A stretch of DNA of 64,000 bases from Bacteroides sp. (GTDB lineage Bacteria; Bacteroidota; Bacteroidia; Bacteroidales; Bacteroidaceae). The translations under genes were made by a program, and so were the position numbers. Shown here one piece after another: positions 47,337 through 58,313 of the stretch. Positions within the stretch are counted from its first letter, which is position 1, and each line of letters opens with the position of its first letter. Location of the stretch: NCBI GenBank assembly GCA_030151635.1, contig JASLDF010000129.1:4756-68755 (forward strand), read 5' to 3'. The notes beneath the pieces were generated by a model. The model did not search any database. It was given only the letters and a program-made list of their open reading frames with translations, and was not told where the DNA came from.

Positions 47337-48347
47337 ATGAGATTTAACACTCTTCTAAAAATAAGTACACTATTCTTAGTTCTACTATTTACCTCGGCAT
47401 GTAGCACTAGTAAAACCGTTTATTACGAAAGGCTATCCCCATCACTACAGCCTCACAATATTAAAATTTCCAGCTTAGCTATAGGCATAAACGCTACTAT
47501 AGAAACAGAGGAAAATACACATAACAGACTAAACATTGACGCACAAGATATCATTAGTGCTGTAGTCTACGAGTTATCTAACACTGCCGTTATGAAGAAG
47601 GTTGTTGTTATTGACCCTACTCGTTTTATTAATATCAAAAAGAATCGCATCATTAGTCAAGATAGCCTACAAAGCTTGGCAAAACACCTAGATGCAGAAT
47701 CCATGTTTATTATTCATCAATTGAAACTGGGGAATAAAGGTGAGTTAGCAATCAGTGATCTAGGCGAAGAACTTTTAACCATACACATTGAAGGAGAATT
47801 AATGCAGATGAAAAATATTTCAAACAAAATTCAAATTAATATGGATGAAATATTATTAATACCTGAACTCCGCTACATGTCACAATCCGAATTAAAACAG
47901 ACACACGACTATATTCTATTTGAAATTGGAAGAAAAATTGCAGCTAAAATAAGCCCTAACTGGCAGCAAATAGGTAGAATAATATACCAAAATAAAGATC
48001 TAAAACCTGGCAATAAACACTTTGACAACATGGAAATTGAAGAAGCCAGAAAGGCATGGAGTAAGGTCTATGATACATCTTCAAGTGAGGAAATTAAAGC
48101 CAAAGCAGCTTTAAATATGACTTATACTTACGAAGTAGAGGATAACATTGAAGAAGGTGTTAAGTGGGCTGAGAAAGCTTTAACAAGTGCAATTATTGCA
48201 GAAAAAATCCAACGTAACCAAGATGGACTACTCTTAATTGATGAAAATAAGGAACTAAGCTTCTTCAGTTACGTTTATATCGTCGGTCTACAGAAGAGAC
48301 AAGAAGAACTCATTCTACTTAGTAAACAATTGAATAATGATTTATAA
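47337..48347 (+). CDS. Lipoprotein of the DUF6340 type
   Basis: 336 residues. Signal peptide with lipobox FTSAC at about residue 22, followed by STSKTVYYERLSPS. The middle resembles the DUF6340 proteins of Bacteroidales, and the C-terminal part has TPR-like helices (EEARKAWSKVYDTSS, GVKWAEKALTSA). Probably anchored in the envelope. Function unknown; the family name is from recognition of the overall pattern and is less certain than the lipoprotein call. Confidence 0.7.
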   Translation: MRFNTLLKISTLFLVLLFTSACSTSKTVYYERLSPSLQPHNIKISSLAIGINATIETEENTHNRLNIDAQDIISAVVYELSNTAVMKKVVVIDPTRFINIKKNRIISQDSLQSLAKHLDAESMFIIHQLKLGNKGELAISDLGEELLTIHIEGELMQMKNISNKIQINMDEILLIPELRYMSQSELKQTHDYILFEIGRKIAAKISPNWQQIGRIIYQNKDLKPGNKHFDNMEIEEARKAWSKVYDTSSSEEIKAKAALNMTYTYEVEDNIEEGVKWAEKALTSAIIAEKIQRNQDGLLLIDENKELSFFSYVYIVGLQKRQEELILLSKQLNNDL

Positions 48348-48393
48348 CATAATTTTTGTTGTTATAAACTAAAGAATTGTTAGTTACTTTTCA

Positions 48394-48401
48394 TAACTTT
48401 G
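48394..48401 (+). promoter_or_regulatory. -7 box upstream of the acidic 149-residue gene
   Basis: TAACTTTG (TAnnTTTG), 22 bases before the ATG. Confidence 0.5.
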
Positions 48402-48423
48402 GAATAAAATAAATAAGTTTATT

Positions 48424-48873
48424 ATGCACTTATCAGCTACATCAATAGAATCAATAAATAAGTTGATTAAAGAGACTGTAAAAAACATCGAAAGAAATTT
48501 AGATGAGTCCCTAGTTACCGATATCTATTTATATCCAAATCCTAAAACTGGAGTTATCTCGGCTATGGACGATGAGGATAATATTTTATCAAGCGTTGAT
48601 ATCGAGGAGTGGAGTGAATCGGCAGATGATGATGAGTTTTATGAAAAAGCTAGCAAAGATTTAAGTGAGTTACTTACTGCTGCTAATGAAGATAAACGTT
48701 TTGAGAATCTTAGAATCATTAAGCCCTACTCATTTATACTAGTTGATGAAGATGGAGAAGTTGTAAAAGACTTATTACTAGTTGATGATGATTTATTGAT
48801 TGTCAATGATGAATTACTACGGGGCTTAGACCAAGAATTAGACGATTTCTTAGCACACTTATTAGAAGACTAA
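48424..48873 (+). CDS. Small acidic protein, unknown function
   Basis: 149 residues, very rich in Asp and Glu, with no signal peptide or membrane helix. Two regions are notable: DIYLYPNPKTGVISAMDDED with a strand-like start, and a C-terminal acidic/hydrophobic stretch (LLLVDDDLLIVNDELLRG). The length, own -7 box and own terminator indicate a real gene. No family recognised. Confidence 0.65.
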   Translation: MHLSATSIESINKLIKETVKNIERNLDESLVTDIYLYPNPKTGVISAMDDEDNILSSVDIEEWSESADDDEFYEKASKDLSELLTAANEDKRFENLRIIKPYSFILVDEDGEVVKDLLLVDDDLLIVNDELLRGLDQELDDFLAHLLED

Positions 48874-48888
48874 GATTATAAAATATCG

Positions 48889-48923
48889 AAAAGGGTATGT
48901 AAGAAATTACATACCCTTTTTTT
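48889..48923 (+). terminator. Rho-independent terminator of the acidic protein gene
   Basis: Perfect 14-bp arms AAAAGGGTATGTAA and TTACATACCCTTTT around GAAA, followed by T-run. Confidence 0.93.
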
Positions 48924-48931
48924 ATGTTACT

Positions 48932-48963
48932 AAAAAAGGGAAGCTTTAGAGCTTCCCTTTATA
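48932..48963 (-). terminator. Rho-independent terminator of groESL
   Basis: Perfect 11-bp arms AAAGGGAAGCT and AGCTTCCCTTT; the A-run at 48932-48937 gives the U-run on the minus-strand transcript. Confidence 0.85.
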
Positions 48964-48992
48964 ATTTCATATAATAATTGGGACTAGATGAA

Positions 48993-50657
<1,665 letters not shown>

Positions 50658-50670
50658 TTAAAAATTGATA

Positions 50671-50943
50671 TTATCCTAATATAGCAAGGACATCACTTTG
50701 ACGCATAATTAAATACTCTTTACCGTCTAATTCAACAGACGTACCAGCGTATTTACCGTACAAAACAGTATCACCTGTTTTTAGCACCATTTCTTCGTCT
50801 TTAGTACCTGTACCAACAGCCACTACTTCACCTTCTAGAGGTTTTTCTTTCGCTGTATCAGGTATGATAATACCACCAATTGTTTTTTCTTTTGCAGGTG
50901 AAGGAAGAATTACAACACGATCTGCCAATGGTTTTAAATTCAT
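50671..50943 (-). CDS. groES: Co-chaperonin GroES
   Basis: 90 residues with [19 protein letters not shown] at the N-terminus, the mobile-loop region [13 protein letters not shown], and the C-terminal block [12 protein letters not shown]. Ring cap of GroEL. First gene of the heat-shock operon. Confidence 0.97.
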   Translation of the reverse strand: MNLKPLADRVVILPSPAKEKTIGGIIIPDTAKEKPLEGEVVAVGTGTKDEEMVLKTGDTVLYGKYAGTSVELDGKEYLIMRQSDVLAILG

Positions 50944-50996
50944 AATTATAAAGTTTATTATTGTTATATTTAAATTCTATGTTACTCACTTAGTTT

Positions 50997-51051
50997 AATA
51001 CTAAAAGTATGCCATAAACTGAACTACGTTGAAATGTCAGTTTTTCTGTCA
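50997..51051 (-). promoter_or_regulatory. Candidate groES heat-shock promoter/operator
   Basis: On the minus strand TGGCATACTTTTAGTATT lies downstream of a near-perfect inverted repeat with TGACAG and CTGACA arms (51035-51051). No TAnnTTTG box is present here, unlike most genes in the window. TGGCA-type elements suggest an alternative sigma factor or a heat-shock-specific element; which one is undetermined. No CIRCE was seen. Confidence 0.35.
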
Positions 51052-51115
51052 AAATGGCGCAATAAAAAAGGGTAGCTACAATTGTAACTACCCCCAAATA
51101 TAGGTATTTAATATG

Positions 51116-52477
51116 CTATGCTAGAATTTTAATGACTTCATCAAACGAAATCATTTGTTGGTCACCAGTTTCCATATTTTTAAGTGTCACTTTGTTTTCA
51201 TTAATTTCAGTGTCACCTACCATTATAACGTATTCAATATTTTTATTATTCGCATAGGTCATCTGTTTCTTCATTTTGGCTTCCTCTGGATATATTTCTG
51301 CTCTGATACCAGCTTTTCGTGCTGCTGATAATAGTTTTAAGCAATACTTTGATTCATTTTCTCCAAAGTTTATGAATAACAATTGAGTGCTTAACAAACT
51401 ATCTTTTGGGTATAATTCAAGCTGATTAAGCACATCAAAAATACGATCTGCACCAAAAGAAATACCTACTCCCGATACGTCTTTAAGACCAAATACGCCT
51501 GTTAAGTTATCATAACGACCACCACCGGTAATACTGCCTATTTCTACATCTAAAGCTTTCACTTCAAAAATAGCACCTGTGTAATAGTCAAGACCTCTAG
51601 CCAAGGTTAAATCTAACTCTAGGTCGTTTTTAATATCTAGATCTTGCAAAGTTGTAAGAATATATTCACTTTCTTGAATACCCAACATCCCAATTTCACT
51701 ACTTGCCAATACTTCTTTCAACGTATTTAGCTTATCAAAATTAGACCCCTCTAGTTTAATAATTGGCTGAAGTTTATTAATTGCCTCATCAGAAATTCCT
51801 TTTGAAGCCAATTCTAAATTTACATTATCTAAACCAATCTTATCTAACTTATCAATAGCAACTGTAATATCTACTATTTTATCGGCTTCACCAATTACTT
51901 CAGCAATACCCGATAAAATTTTACGGTTGTTCAATTTAATTGAAACACGAACACCGAATTTAGTAAACACCGTGTCCATAATTTCAACCAGCTCAACTTC
52001 ATTCAATAAAGAATCGCTTCCTACGACATCGCCATCACATTGGAAAAACTCACGATATCTTCCTTTTTGAGGCCTATCAGCTCTCCAAACAGGTTGAATT
52101 TGGAAACGTTTAAATGGGAAATTTATTTCATTTCTATGCATTACAACATAGCGTGCAAAAGGAACTGTTAAATCATAGCGCAATCCTTTTTCACAAAACT
52201 TACTTGCCAGTTTCTGAGCATCTCTTGTCAATAACTCTTCATCAGAAATCTTAGAAAAGTAATCGCCTGAGTTTTGTATTTTAAATAATAGTTTATCTCC
52301 TTCATCACCATATTTACCCATCAAGGTAGATAGGTTTTCCATTGCAGGAGTCTCTATCTGTTCATAGCCATATAGATGATATACGTTGCGAATTGTATCA
52401 AAGATATAATTACGTTTCGCCATCTCAATAGGCGAGAAATCTCTAGTCCCTTTTGGTATACCTGGTTTTGCTGCCAT
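51116..52477 (-). CDS. hisS: Histidyl-tRNA synthetase
   Basis: 453 residues. Class II motif 1 begins GTRDFSP, then motif 2 [20 protein letters not shown], histidine-A/B signatures [10 protein letters not shown] and GGGRYDNL, and an anticodon-binding C-terminus. It charges tRNA-His. Start ATG at 52477. Confidence 0.97.
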   Translation of the reverse strand: MAAKPGIPKGTRDFSPIEMAKRNYIFDTIRNVYHLYGYEQIETPAMENLSTLMGKYGDEGDKLLFKIQNSGDYFSKISDEELLTRDAQKLASKFCEKGLRYDLTVPFARYVVMHRNEINFPFKRFQIQPVWRADRPQKGRYREFFQCDGDVVGSDSLLNEVELVEIMDTVFTKFGVRVSIKLNNRKILSGIAEVIGEADKIVDITVAIDKLDKIGLDNVNLELASKGISDEAINKLQPIIKLEGSNFDKLNTLKEVLASSEIGMLGIQESEYILTTLQDLDIKNDLELDLTLARGLDYYTGAIFEVKALDVEIGSITGGGRYDNLTGVFGLKDVSGVGISFGADRIFDVLNQLELYPKDSLLSTQLLFINFGENESKYCLKLLSAARKAGIRAEIYPEEAKMKKQMTYANNKNIEYVIMVGDTEINENKVTLKNMETGDQQMISFDEVIKILA

Positions 52478-52501
52478 AATTCTTTTTTATTTTTAGAACT
52501 A

Positions 52502-52509
52502 CAAATTTA
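52502..52509 (-). promoter_or_regulatory. -7 box upstream of hisS
   Basis: The minus strand reads TAAATTTG (TAnnTTTG), about 25 bases before the hisS ATG. Confidence 0.45.
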
Positions 52510-52647
52510 ATCGAAATAATTGATAAAAGCACATTTAATAAGATTCCAATTAAAATAGAATCAAAAACAAAATGTCAAAATCATTAAATAGAAAAAGAGG
52601 GAATACATTATATTCCCCCTCCTCATATCTATAGTAATTATTATTTC

Positions 52648-53340
52648 TTAATCTCTTCTACCTACGAAAATCATAATATAGTAAATCAATGTAGCTAATG
52701 AACCCAAAGCTGCAACTACATAAGTGTAGGCTGCCGATTTTAAAGCACTAGTAGCATAGTCTTGTGTATGATTATCAGTAATACCGGCGCCTCTTAACCA
52801 AACTAGAGCTCTTTTACTAGCATCAATCTCAACAGGCAAGGTAATGAAGCTAAACAGTGTAGTAAAACCAAACAATGCAATACCTAAGCCCAAAATAGCA
52901 GGAAACATCTCAATGGTTAAAACCCCAACTAATAATACCCACATTACCCAATTTGAAGAGAATGCAACCACTGGCACCAATTTACTTCTTAGCGTTAACG
53001 GCGCATAAGCTTTAGCGTGTTGAACAGCATGTCCACATTCGTGTGCTGCAACAGCAGCAGCCATCACACTGTCACTTTGATAAACACCATCACTCAAGTT
53101 AACGGTTTTATCCATAGGATTATAATGATCTGTCAAACGTCCAGGAGTACAAATTACTTGAACATCATTGATTCCATTATCTTTTAGCATTTGTCGAGCT
53201 ACATCTGCTCCAGTCATTCCATGACTGAGCGTTATTTTAGAATATTTCTCAAATTTTCTTTTCAAATTATATTGAACTACCCAGCTAAGAATTGCGATTC
53301 CAATAAAGGTAATCCAAAAAAAGATTTGTGGATTTTGCAT
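52648..53340 (-). CDS. Membrane zinc metallopeptidase (YugP-like)
   Basis: 230 residues. HExxH zinc motif in AAHECGHAVQH, flanked by an N-terminal helix (FFWITFIGIAILSWVVQYNL) and three more membrane segments. A later Glu-containing block LPVEIDASKRALVWL is the third-ligand region for this family. The predicted membrane protease is of unknown substrate. Own short unit between hisS and purA. Confidence 0.9.
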   Translation of the reverse strand: MQNPQIFFWITFIGIAILSWVVQYNLKRKFEKYSKITLSHGMTGADVARQMLKDNGINDVQVICTPGRLTDHYNPMDKTVNLSDGVYQSDSVMAAAVAAHECGHAVQHAKAYAPLTLRSKLVPVVAFSSNWVMWVLLVGVLTIEMFPAILGLGIALFGFTTLFSFITLPVEIDASKRALVWLRGAGITDNHTQDYATSALKSAAYTYVVAALGSLATLIYYIMIFVGRRD

Positions 53341-53643
53341 ACTAAATATTTTAATGTTTATAACTAATCACTAACAAATACTGTGCCCCAATTAAATAAC
53401 TACATTATATGTCATAATTATATGCCAATAGAGTCATACTAAAAAAATGGTCACATTAAATTTTATGGGATAAAAATAGTGCTTTATATTAAGATTGCAA
53501 GAAATAAAGAGTAGTAGATTCACTTAAATATAGCTAGTTAACTTAATTTATAGGCCAAGGAATTGTTATTCATTAATTCAGATAATAAAATAGGGGTTGT
53601 TAGAATCATCCAACAACCCCTATAACAATTTATATTATATCAA
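53341..53643. other. Intergenic region, no gene seen
   Basis: AT-rich. Contains the terminator of purA at 53591-53622 and presumably the promoter of the zinc metallopeptidase gene. No credible ORF or RNA is seen. Confidence 0.6.
53591..53622 (-). terminator. Rho-independent terminator of the fur-purA operon
   Basis: 11-bp perfect arms TAGGGGTTGTT and AACAACCCCTA; A-rich DNA at 53581-53590 yields a U-rich minus-strand tail. Confidence 0.8.
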
Positions 53644-54903
53644 CTATCTTTCAATTGTTTGATCTCTATCAGGACCAACAGAAACAATTGAAATAGGTAC
53701 TTCAAGCTCTCTTTCTAAAAAGTCAACATAAGCATTAAACTCTTCAGGAAACTCATCTTCCGATGTCATTTTTGTCATATCAGTCTTCCATCCTGGAATT
53801 TCAACATAGACAGGTTTCACGCCTTCAGTAATATCATAAGGCATGTAATCAAATTCTTGACCATTTATTTCGTAGGCAACGCAAGCTTTAATAGACTCAA
53901 ATGAATCTAGAACATCACTTTTCATCATGATTAGTTTAGTCACTCCATTCACCATTACAGCATATTTAAGTGCTACTAAATCAATCCAACCACAACGACG
54001 TTTACGACCTGTTACAGCTCCGAATTCGCCACCAATCTGACCAATTTTATCACCTACTTCGTCAAATAGTTCAGTTGGGAAAGGTCCTTCACCTACACGA
54101 GTACAATATGCTTTGAAGATACCAAAGACTTCACCAATGCGATTAGGAGCAATGCCCAAACCTGTACATGCACCAGCACAAACCGTATTCGATGAAGTTA
54201 CAAAAGGGTAAGAACCAAAGTCAATATCCAACATCGTACCTTGAGCACCTTCACAAAGCACACTTTTTTCGTCTTTCAGATAATTATTGATTTCGTTCTC
54301 GCTATCAATAAAAGTAAATTCTTTTAAATATTCAATAGCAACAAACCAATCTTTCTCCAATTGAGATAGGTCGTACGAGAAGTCTAAACCTTTAAGAATT
54401 GTCTCATGTTTATGCTTCAACGTATCGTATTTATATTGAAAGTTATGATCAATATCACCCACACGTAACCCGTTACGACTGACTTTATCCGTATATGTTG
54501 GTCCAATCCCTTTACCTGTAGTTCCAACCTTTGCGTCTCCTTTTGCAGCTTCGTAAGCAGCATCTAAAATTCGATGTGTTGGTAAAATAAGATGCGTCTT
54601 CTTAGAAATATGAAGTCTATCTTTTAAATTGTGTCCAGCAGCTTCTAAATCTTTAGCTTCTGCCATAAATAAAGCTGGATCTAAGACAACACCATTCCCG
54701 ATAATATTAACCTTGTCACCTTGGAAAATACCGGAAGGAATAGAGCGTAATACATACTTTTTACCTTCAAACTTCAATGTATGACCTGCATTAGGACCAC
54801 CTTGAAAGCGTGCTACAACGTCGTACTTAGGAGTAAGAACATCTACGATCTTACCTTTACCTTCATCTCCCCATTGTAACCCTAGTAATACATCTACTTT
54901 CAT
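53644..54903 (-). CDS. purA: Adenylosuccinate synthetase
   Basis: 419 residues. GTP-binding start GLQWGDEGKGKIVDVL, GTTGKGIGPTYTDKVSR, GAQGTMLDIDFGSYPFVT and GRKRRCGWIDLVALKY. Joins IMP and aspartate in AMP synthesis. Starts 6 bases after the Fur-family gene stop. Confidence 0.98.
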   Translation of the reverse strand: MKVDVLLGLQWGDEGKGKIVDVLTPKYDVVARFQGGPNAGHTLKFEGKKYVLRSIPSGIFQGDKVNIIGNGVVLDPALFMAEAKDLEAAGHNLKDRLHISKKTHLILPTHRILDAAYEAAKGDAKVGTTGKGIGPTYTDKVSRNGLRVGDIDHNFQYKYDTLKHKHETILKGLDFSYDLSQLEKDWFVAIEYLKEFTFIDSENEINNYLKDEKSVLCEGAQGTMLDIDFGSYPFVTSSNTVCAGACTGLGIAPNRIGEVFGIFKAYCTRVGEGPFPTELFDEVGDKIGQIGGEFGAVTGRKRRCGWIDLVALKYAVMVNGVTKLIMMKSDVLDSFESIKACVAYEINGQEFDYMPYDITEGVKPVYVEIPGWKTDMTKMTSEDEFPEEFNAYVDFLERELEVPISIVSVGPDRDQTIER

Positions 54904-54909
54904 TTTCTT

Positions 54910-55389
54910 TTAATGTTGTTTATTGTTGTGACTCTGTGCCTTGCTAGCACAATCTTTACATACACCATATAAATAGAGAGAGTAGTGAGTCAAATTAAAA
55001 TCATCTTGCTTGGTGTCCTCAATAGCCACTTGCAATTTATCGCTTTTAAATTCGGTTATTTTACCACACTCCGTGCAAATTTGGTGGTGATGCGTCTCTC
55101 TATTGTAACTTCGCTCGTATTGTGAAGTATTGCCAAACTGATGTTTGATGATTAAACGAGCATCTAATAATAAGATTATTGTATTGTACAATGTGGCACG
55201 ACTCACACTGTATTTATGCTCTTTATGCATTAAGCCATAGAGCATATCAATATCAAAATGCCCATCTATCGAGTATATGGTGTCAAGTATAGCATAGCGT
55301 TCAGGCGTTTTACGGTGTTTATTTACATTCAAATATTCCGTAAATATCTGTCTAACTACATCCTTAATATTTTGTTTATCCATATCCAT
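54910..55389 (-). CDS. Fur-family metal/peroxide regulator
   Basis: 159 residues. Winged-helix N-terminus (KTPERYAILDTIYSIDGHFD) with DNA-recognition helix SVSRATLYNTIILL, then the metal-binding C-terminal part: THHHQICTECGKITEF and CKDCASK (CxxC pairs, structural Zn). It could be Fur or PerR. The absence of the extra PerR Asp cannot be judged by eye. Operon with purA; its own -7 box is close upstream. Confidence 0.93.
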   Translation of the reverse strand: MDMDKQNIKDVVRQIFTEYLNVNKHRKTPERYAILDTIYSIDGHFDIDMLYGLMHKEHKYSVSRATLYNTIILLLDARLIIKHQFGNTSQYERSYNRETHHHQICTECGKITEFKSDKLQVAIEDTKQDDFNLTHYSLYLYGVCKDCASKAQSHNNKQH

Positions 55390-55408
55390 ATAGGCAATGT
55401 TCCTTACA

Positions 55409-55416
55409 CAAAGGTA
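55409..55416 (-). promoter_or_regulatory. -7 box of the fur-purA operon
   Basis: The minus strand reads TACCTTTG (TAnnTTTG), and TTTA (TTTG with one mismatch) lies 19 bases further upstream as -33. Confidence 0.5.
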
Positions 55417-55451
55417 AGTATTTTCACTAGTAAAATAAAGAAATTCATCTT

Positions 55452-56123
55452 TTATAGATAGCTTGCTTCTTCTGAAACTGCACAGAAGAATGTCTTTCCA
55501 AATTCATTATTAGAATCTTCCAATGGCTCTAATGATGCCAGAATCAAATTCTTTGAATCTTCACCTTGCTCCATAAAGCTGATCGCCGCTAACTTAGCAG
55601 CATGTCTCAATTGAAAATTGTCCGATTGAGCAGCTACAGCCAATTGGTTTGCAAACTCTTCGGCAGCTCTTCCATTCATTTCAACTCCCCTTGGTAAAAT
55701 TCTAGAAATAGTTAAGTAACCTATAGTTTGAATTAGTGGTTGCTCATTGGCAATCCATACAAAAGACATATTAGGAGCATAAGGCATGTGCTGTAAAAGA
55801 TTCATGCAAAGCATTTGTGCAATCTCAACATTAGGAGTCTGTTGCACCCAGATAGCTGCAGTTTCCATGTCAAATTTATCTTTAGGATAAAGCATGGTAG
55901 CCAATATTTTACACTCTCTAATATTCTCAATCCACAACGATTCTGCAAGAGCAATATCTGGCTCATATTGAATCGCTATCTCTTTTATTCGTGGCATCTC
56001 AATACCAAAATTCAGTTTATACTCATCTAAACCTTTTTGGCGCATACTATGAGACACAGCCCCATTCATAAATGAACGGAACTGTGCCTTTATATTTTTA
56101 ATTAATTCTGAAGTATTATTCAT
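55452..56123 (-). CDS. DNA alkylation repair protein (AlkD-like HEAT repeats)
   Basis: 223 residues, all-helical with tandem HEAT-like repeats (MPRIKEIAIQYEPDIALAES, ECKILATMLYPKDKFD, FQLRHAAKLAAISFMEQG). Matches the AlkC/AlkD DNA alkylation-repair group of monofunctional glycosylases. Catalytic residues cannot be verified by eye. Spaced 9 bases after the DPP III gene stop, so it is probably co-transcribed with it. Confidence 0.85.
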   Translation of the reverse strand: MNNTSELIKNIKAQFRSFMNGAVSHSMRQKGLDEYKLNFGIEMPRIKEIAIQYEPDIALAESLWIENIRECKILATMLYPKDKFDMETAAIWVQQTPNVEIAQMLCMNLLQHMPYAPNMSFVWIANEQPLIQTIGYLTISRILPRGVEMNGRAAEEFANQLAVAAQSDNFQLRHAAKLAAISFMEQGEDSKNLILASLEPLEDSNNEFGKTFFCAVSEEASYL

Positions 56124-56132
56124 TATCTAAAA

Positions 56133-58178
56133 TTAGTTATTCACTGATGGTAAAAATGAATAATCAGTTGAGTAACGTAACATTTGGTCTGCATAACCTT
56201 CAGTATAAGATACTACAACATCAGTAATTTCTCCTTTATCATTTGTTTTAGCTGTGTAAACTGGGTTTACAAAACCTTTATAAGGTGCTAAATTTAGAGC
56301 CTCAAAACGAGTCAAGATTTCTTCATGAAGTTTTGGGTCAACTTGAACTGCATATTGTTCTACAATATTTTTTGCTCCTTCAAAATCTCCAGTAGAACGA
56401 ATACGTTGAATCTCTGCAAGTAAATCACCAAACAAAGTTCTTAGTTTGTTGTAATCATTAACAACTACATAAGTCTTGCCATTATCTTTCTTGACTAGTT
56501 CAACAACATTATCAGCTTTACCCTTTTCGAAAACCCATTTTGCAATCAGTTGACGATTTCTCATGTGAGCTTCTTCTACAATATTACCCAATTCGATACG
56601 ATTCAATTGAGTCATCAAACCATTCATCAAATAACTATAATATGCAGCTTTGAAAGCATCATCATTAGGTAATAAGCCTAACTCAACTAACTTATGATCT
56701 CCTAAATAATATAGACCAAACAAGTCAGCACGTGCTTCTTCAATCGTCGAACCATAAGCTTCTAAAGCATCTTCTCTGCCAGGCATAACTATACCCGACG
56801 CATGGCCCAAACACTCATGCAAATCAGTATGTAACTCATCAGTATAGTCAGCATACTTATCAATCAAATCAAGTTCTACTTTTGAATAAACAAACTCTTC
56901 ATTCAAGCCATTACCGTGAGATGCTTTGTTATAGGCATCAGTAATATTACCAATTGTAACAGATTTTGAGCCGTGCTCACTTCTAATCCAGTTTGCATTT
57001 GGTAAGTTAATTCCAATAGCAGTTGCAGGATATAAATCACCCGCAAGGATTGCAGCAGTAATAACTTTTGCAGATACACCCTTTACGTTTTTCTTCTTGA
57101 ATTTATCTTCAGCAGGAGAATTGTCTTCAAACCACTGTGCATTTGAGCTAATGATATCTGTACGTTTTGTAGCCTCAAAATCTTTGAAGTTCACCAATGA
57201 TTCCCAACTAGATTTCATGCCTAGAGGATCACCATACGATTCTGTAAATCCGTTTACAAAATCAACAGTCGAGTCTAAATCTTTAACCCATTGAATACAG
57301 TATTCATTGAAGTCTCTTAAATTACCAGTCTCATAGAAAGTAATTAACTTAGTAATTACACCTCTTTGAGTATCATTTTCAGCAACTTTAGAAGCTTCGT
57401 TTAACCAAAATACAATTGGCGTAAGTGCTTCAGAATACAAACCTCCAATTTTCCAGACCTTCTCCTTAACCACCCCATTCTCTTTAACCAAGCGGCTATT
57501 CATTCCATAAGGTATTGGAGCGTTGTCGTTAGGGTCTCTCATTTTATTATAGAAATCCTTTGCTTCCTGACCAGTAACACCATCATAATAGTTTGCAGCC
57601 GAAGTTACAACCAAATCATCGCCAGCTGCTTGGTTGACACGTTTAGGCATTACAGTAGGGTCAAACATGACAGGAGCAATAATTCCATAAAAATCATCAA
57701 TAGACTGACCTTCAACTAAAGGTAATTTTGCTTCCGCTCTACCCAATGCTTCCTTAAAATAAGTTTTTGAAAACTCTGGTTGGAATTTTTCCATTCCGTA
57801 ATGATGATGAATACCATTAGCAAACCAAACACGCTTAAGATAAACCTCTAGTTTTTTAAACTCATCTGATTCTTTATTTTCATTAGGATTCGTATAAATA
57901 GCTTCCAAAGCTCTACGAATTCTCAAATTATATTTTCCATTTTGATCGAACAAGATATCTCTACCCGATAATGCGGCTTGTGTCAAGTAATAAACAAGCT
58001 GTTTTTGTTGAAGAGGCAATTCTTCAAAACCAGGCACATCGTACCTCAATATCTGTAAATCGGCAAATTTTTCCACTTTATAATCTTTTATATGTTCATC
58101 CACATTAGTAGATGTTTTGGAACTGGTACATGCAGCCAATCCAACTGCTGCAATAGCTATTAATGTGCACTTTTTCAT
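56133..58178 (-). CDS. Dipeptidyl peptidase III (peptidase family M49), lipoprotein
   Basis: 681 residues. Signal peptide with lipobox GLAAC at residue 17. The M49 zinc motif HExxxH appears as HECLGH (His454, Glu455, His459), and the third-ligand block EEARADLFGLYYL follows about 50 residues later. It removes dipeptides from the N-terminus of peptides; the lipobox places it in the periplasm or on the outer membrane, unlike the cytosolic eukaryotic enzyme. Such proteins are sometimes misannotated as dihydrofolate reductase. Confidence 0.95.
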   Translation of the reverse strand: MKKCTLIAIAAVGLAACTSSKTSTNVDEHIKDYKVEKFADLQILRYDVPGFEELPLQQKQLVYYLTQAALSGRDILFDQNGKYNLRIRRALEAIYTNPNENKESDEFKKLEVYLKRVWFANGIHHHYGMEKFQPEFSKTYFKEALGRAEAKLPLVEGQSIDDFYGIIAPVMFDPTVMPKRVNQAAGDDLVVTSAANYYDGVTGQEAKDFYNKMRDPNDNAPIPYGMNSRLVKENGVVKEKVWKIGGLYSEALTPIVFWLNEASKVAENDTQRGVITKLITFYETGNLRDFNEYCIQWVKDLDSTVDFVNGFTESYGDPLGMKSSWESLVNFKDFEATKRTDIISSNAQWFEDNSPAEDKFKKKNVKGVSAKVITAAILAGDLYPATAIGINLPNANWIRSEHGSKSVTIGNITDAYNKASHGNGLNEEFVYSKVELDLIDKYADYTDELHTDLHECLGHASGIVMPGREDALEAYGSTIEEARADLFGLYYLGDHKLVELGLLPNDDAFKAAYYSYLMNGLMTQLNRIELGNIVEEAHMRNRQLIAKWVFEKGKADNVVELVKKDNGKTYVVVNDYNKLRTLFGDLLAEIQRIRSTGDFEGAKNIVEQYAVQVDPKLHEEILTRFEALNLAPYKGFVNPVYTAKTNDKGEITDVVVSYTEGYADQMLRYSTDYSFLPSVNN

Positions 58179-58313
58179 ATTAATATTTTTTGTTTACTTC
58201 CATAAAAATAAGAAGAATTAATTGCATGTAGAAATATCACACATTTAATTCTTCTTAATGATCTATTTTTCCGATTTATTCGTTTCCTTCTTACATTTTA
58301 AATAAAAAATGCC

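Noticed and set aside
50944..51115. CIRCE operator upstream of groES
   Set aside because: No TTAGCACTC-N9-GAGTGCTAA inverted repeat is present.
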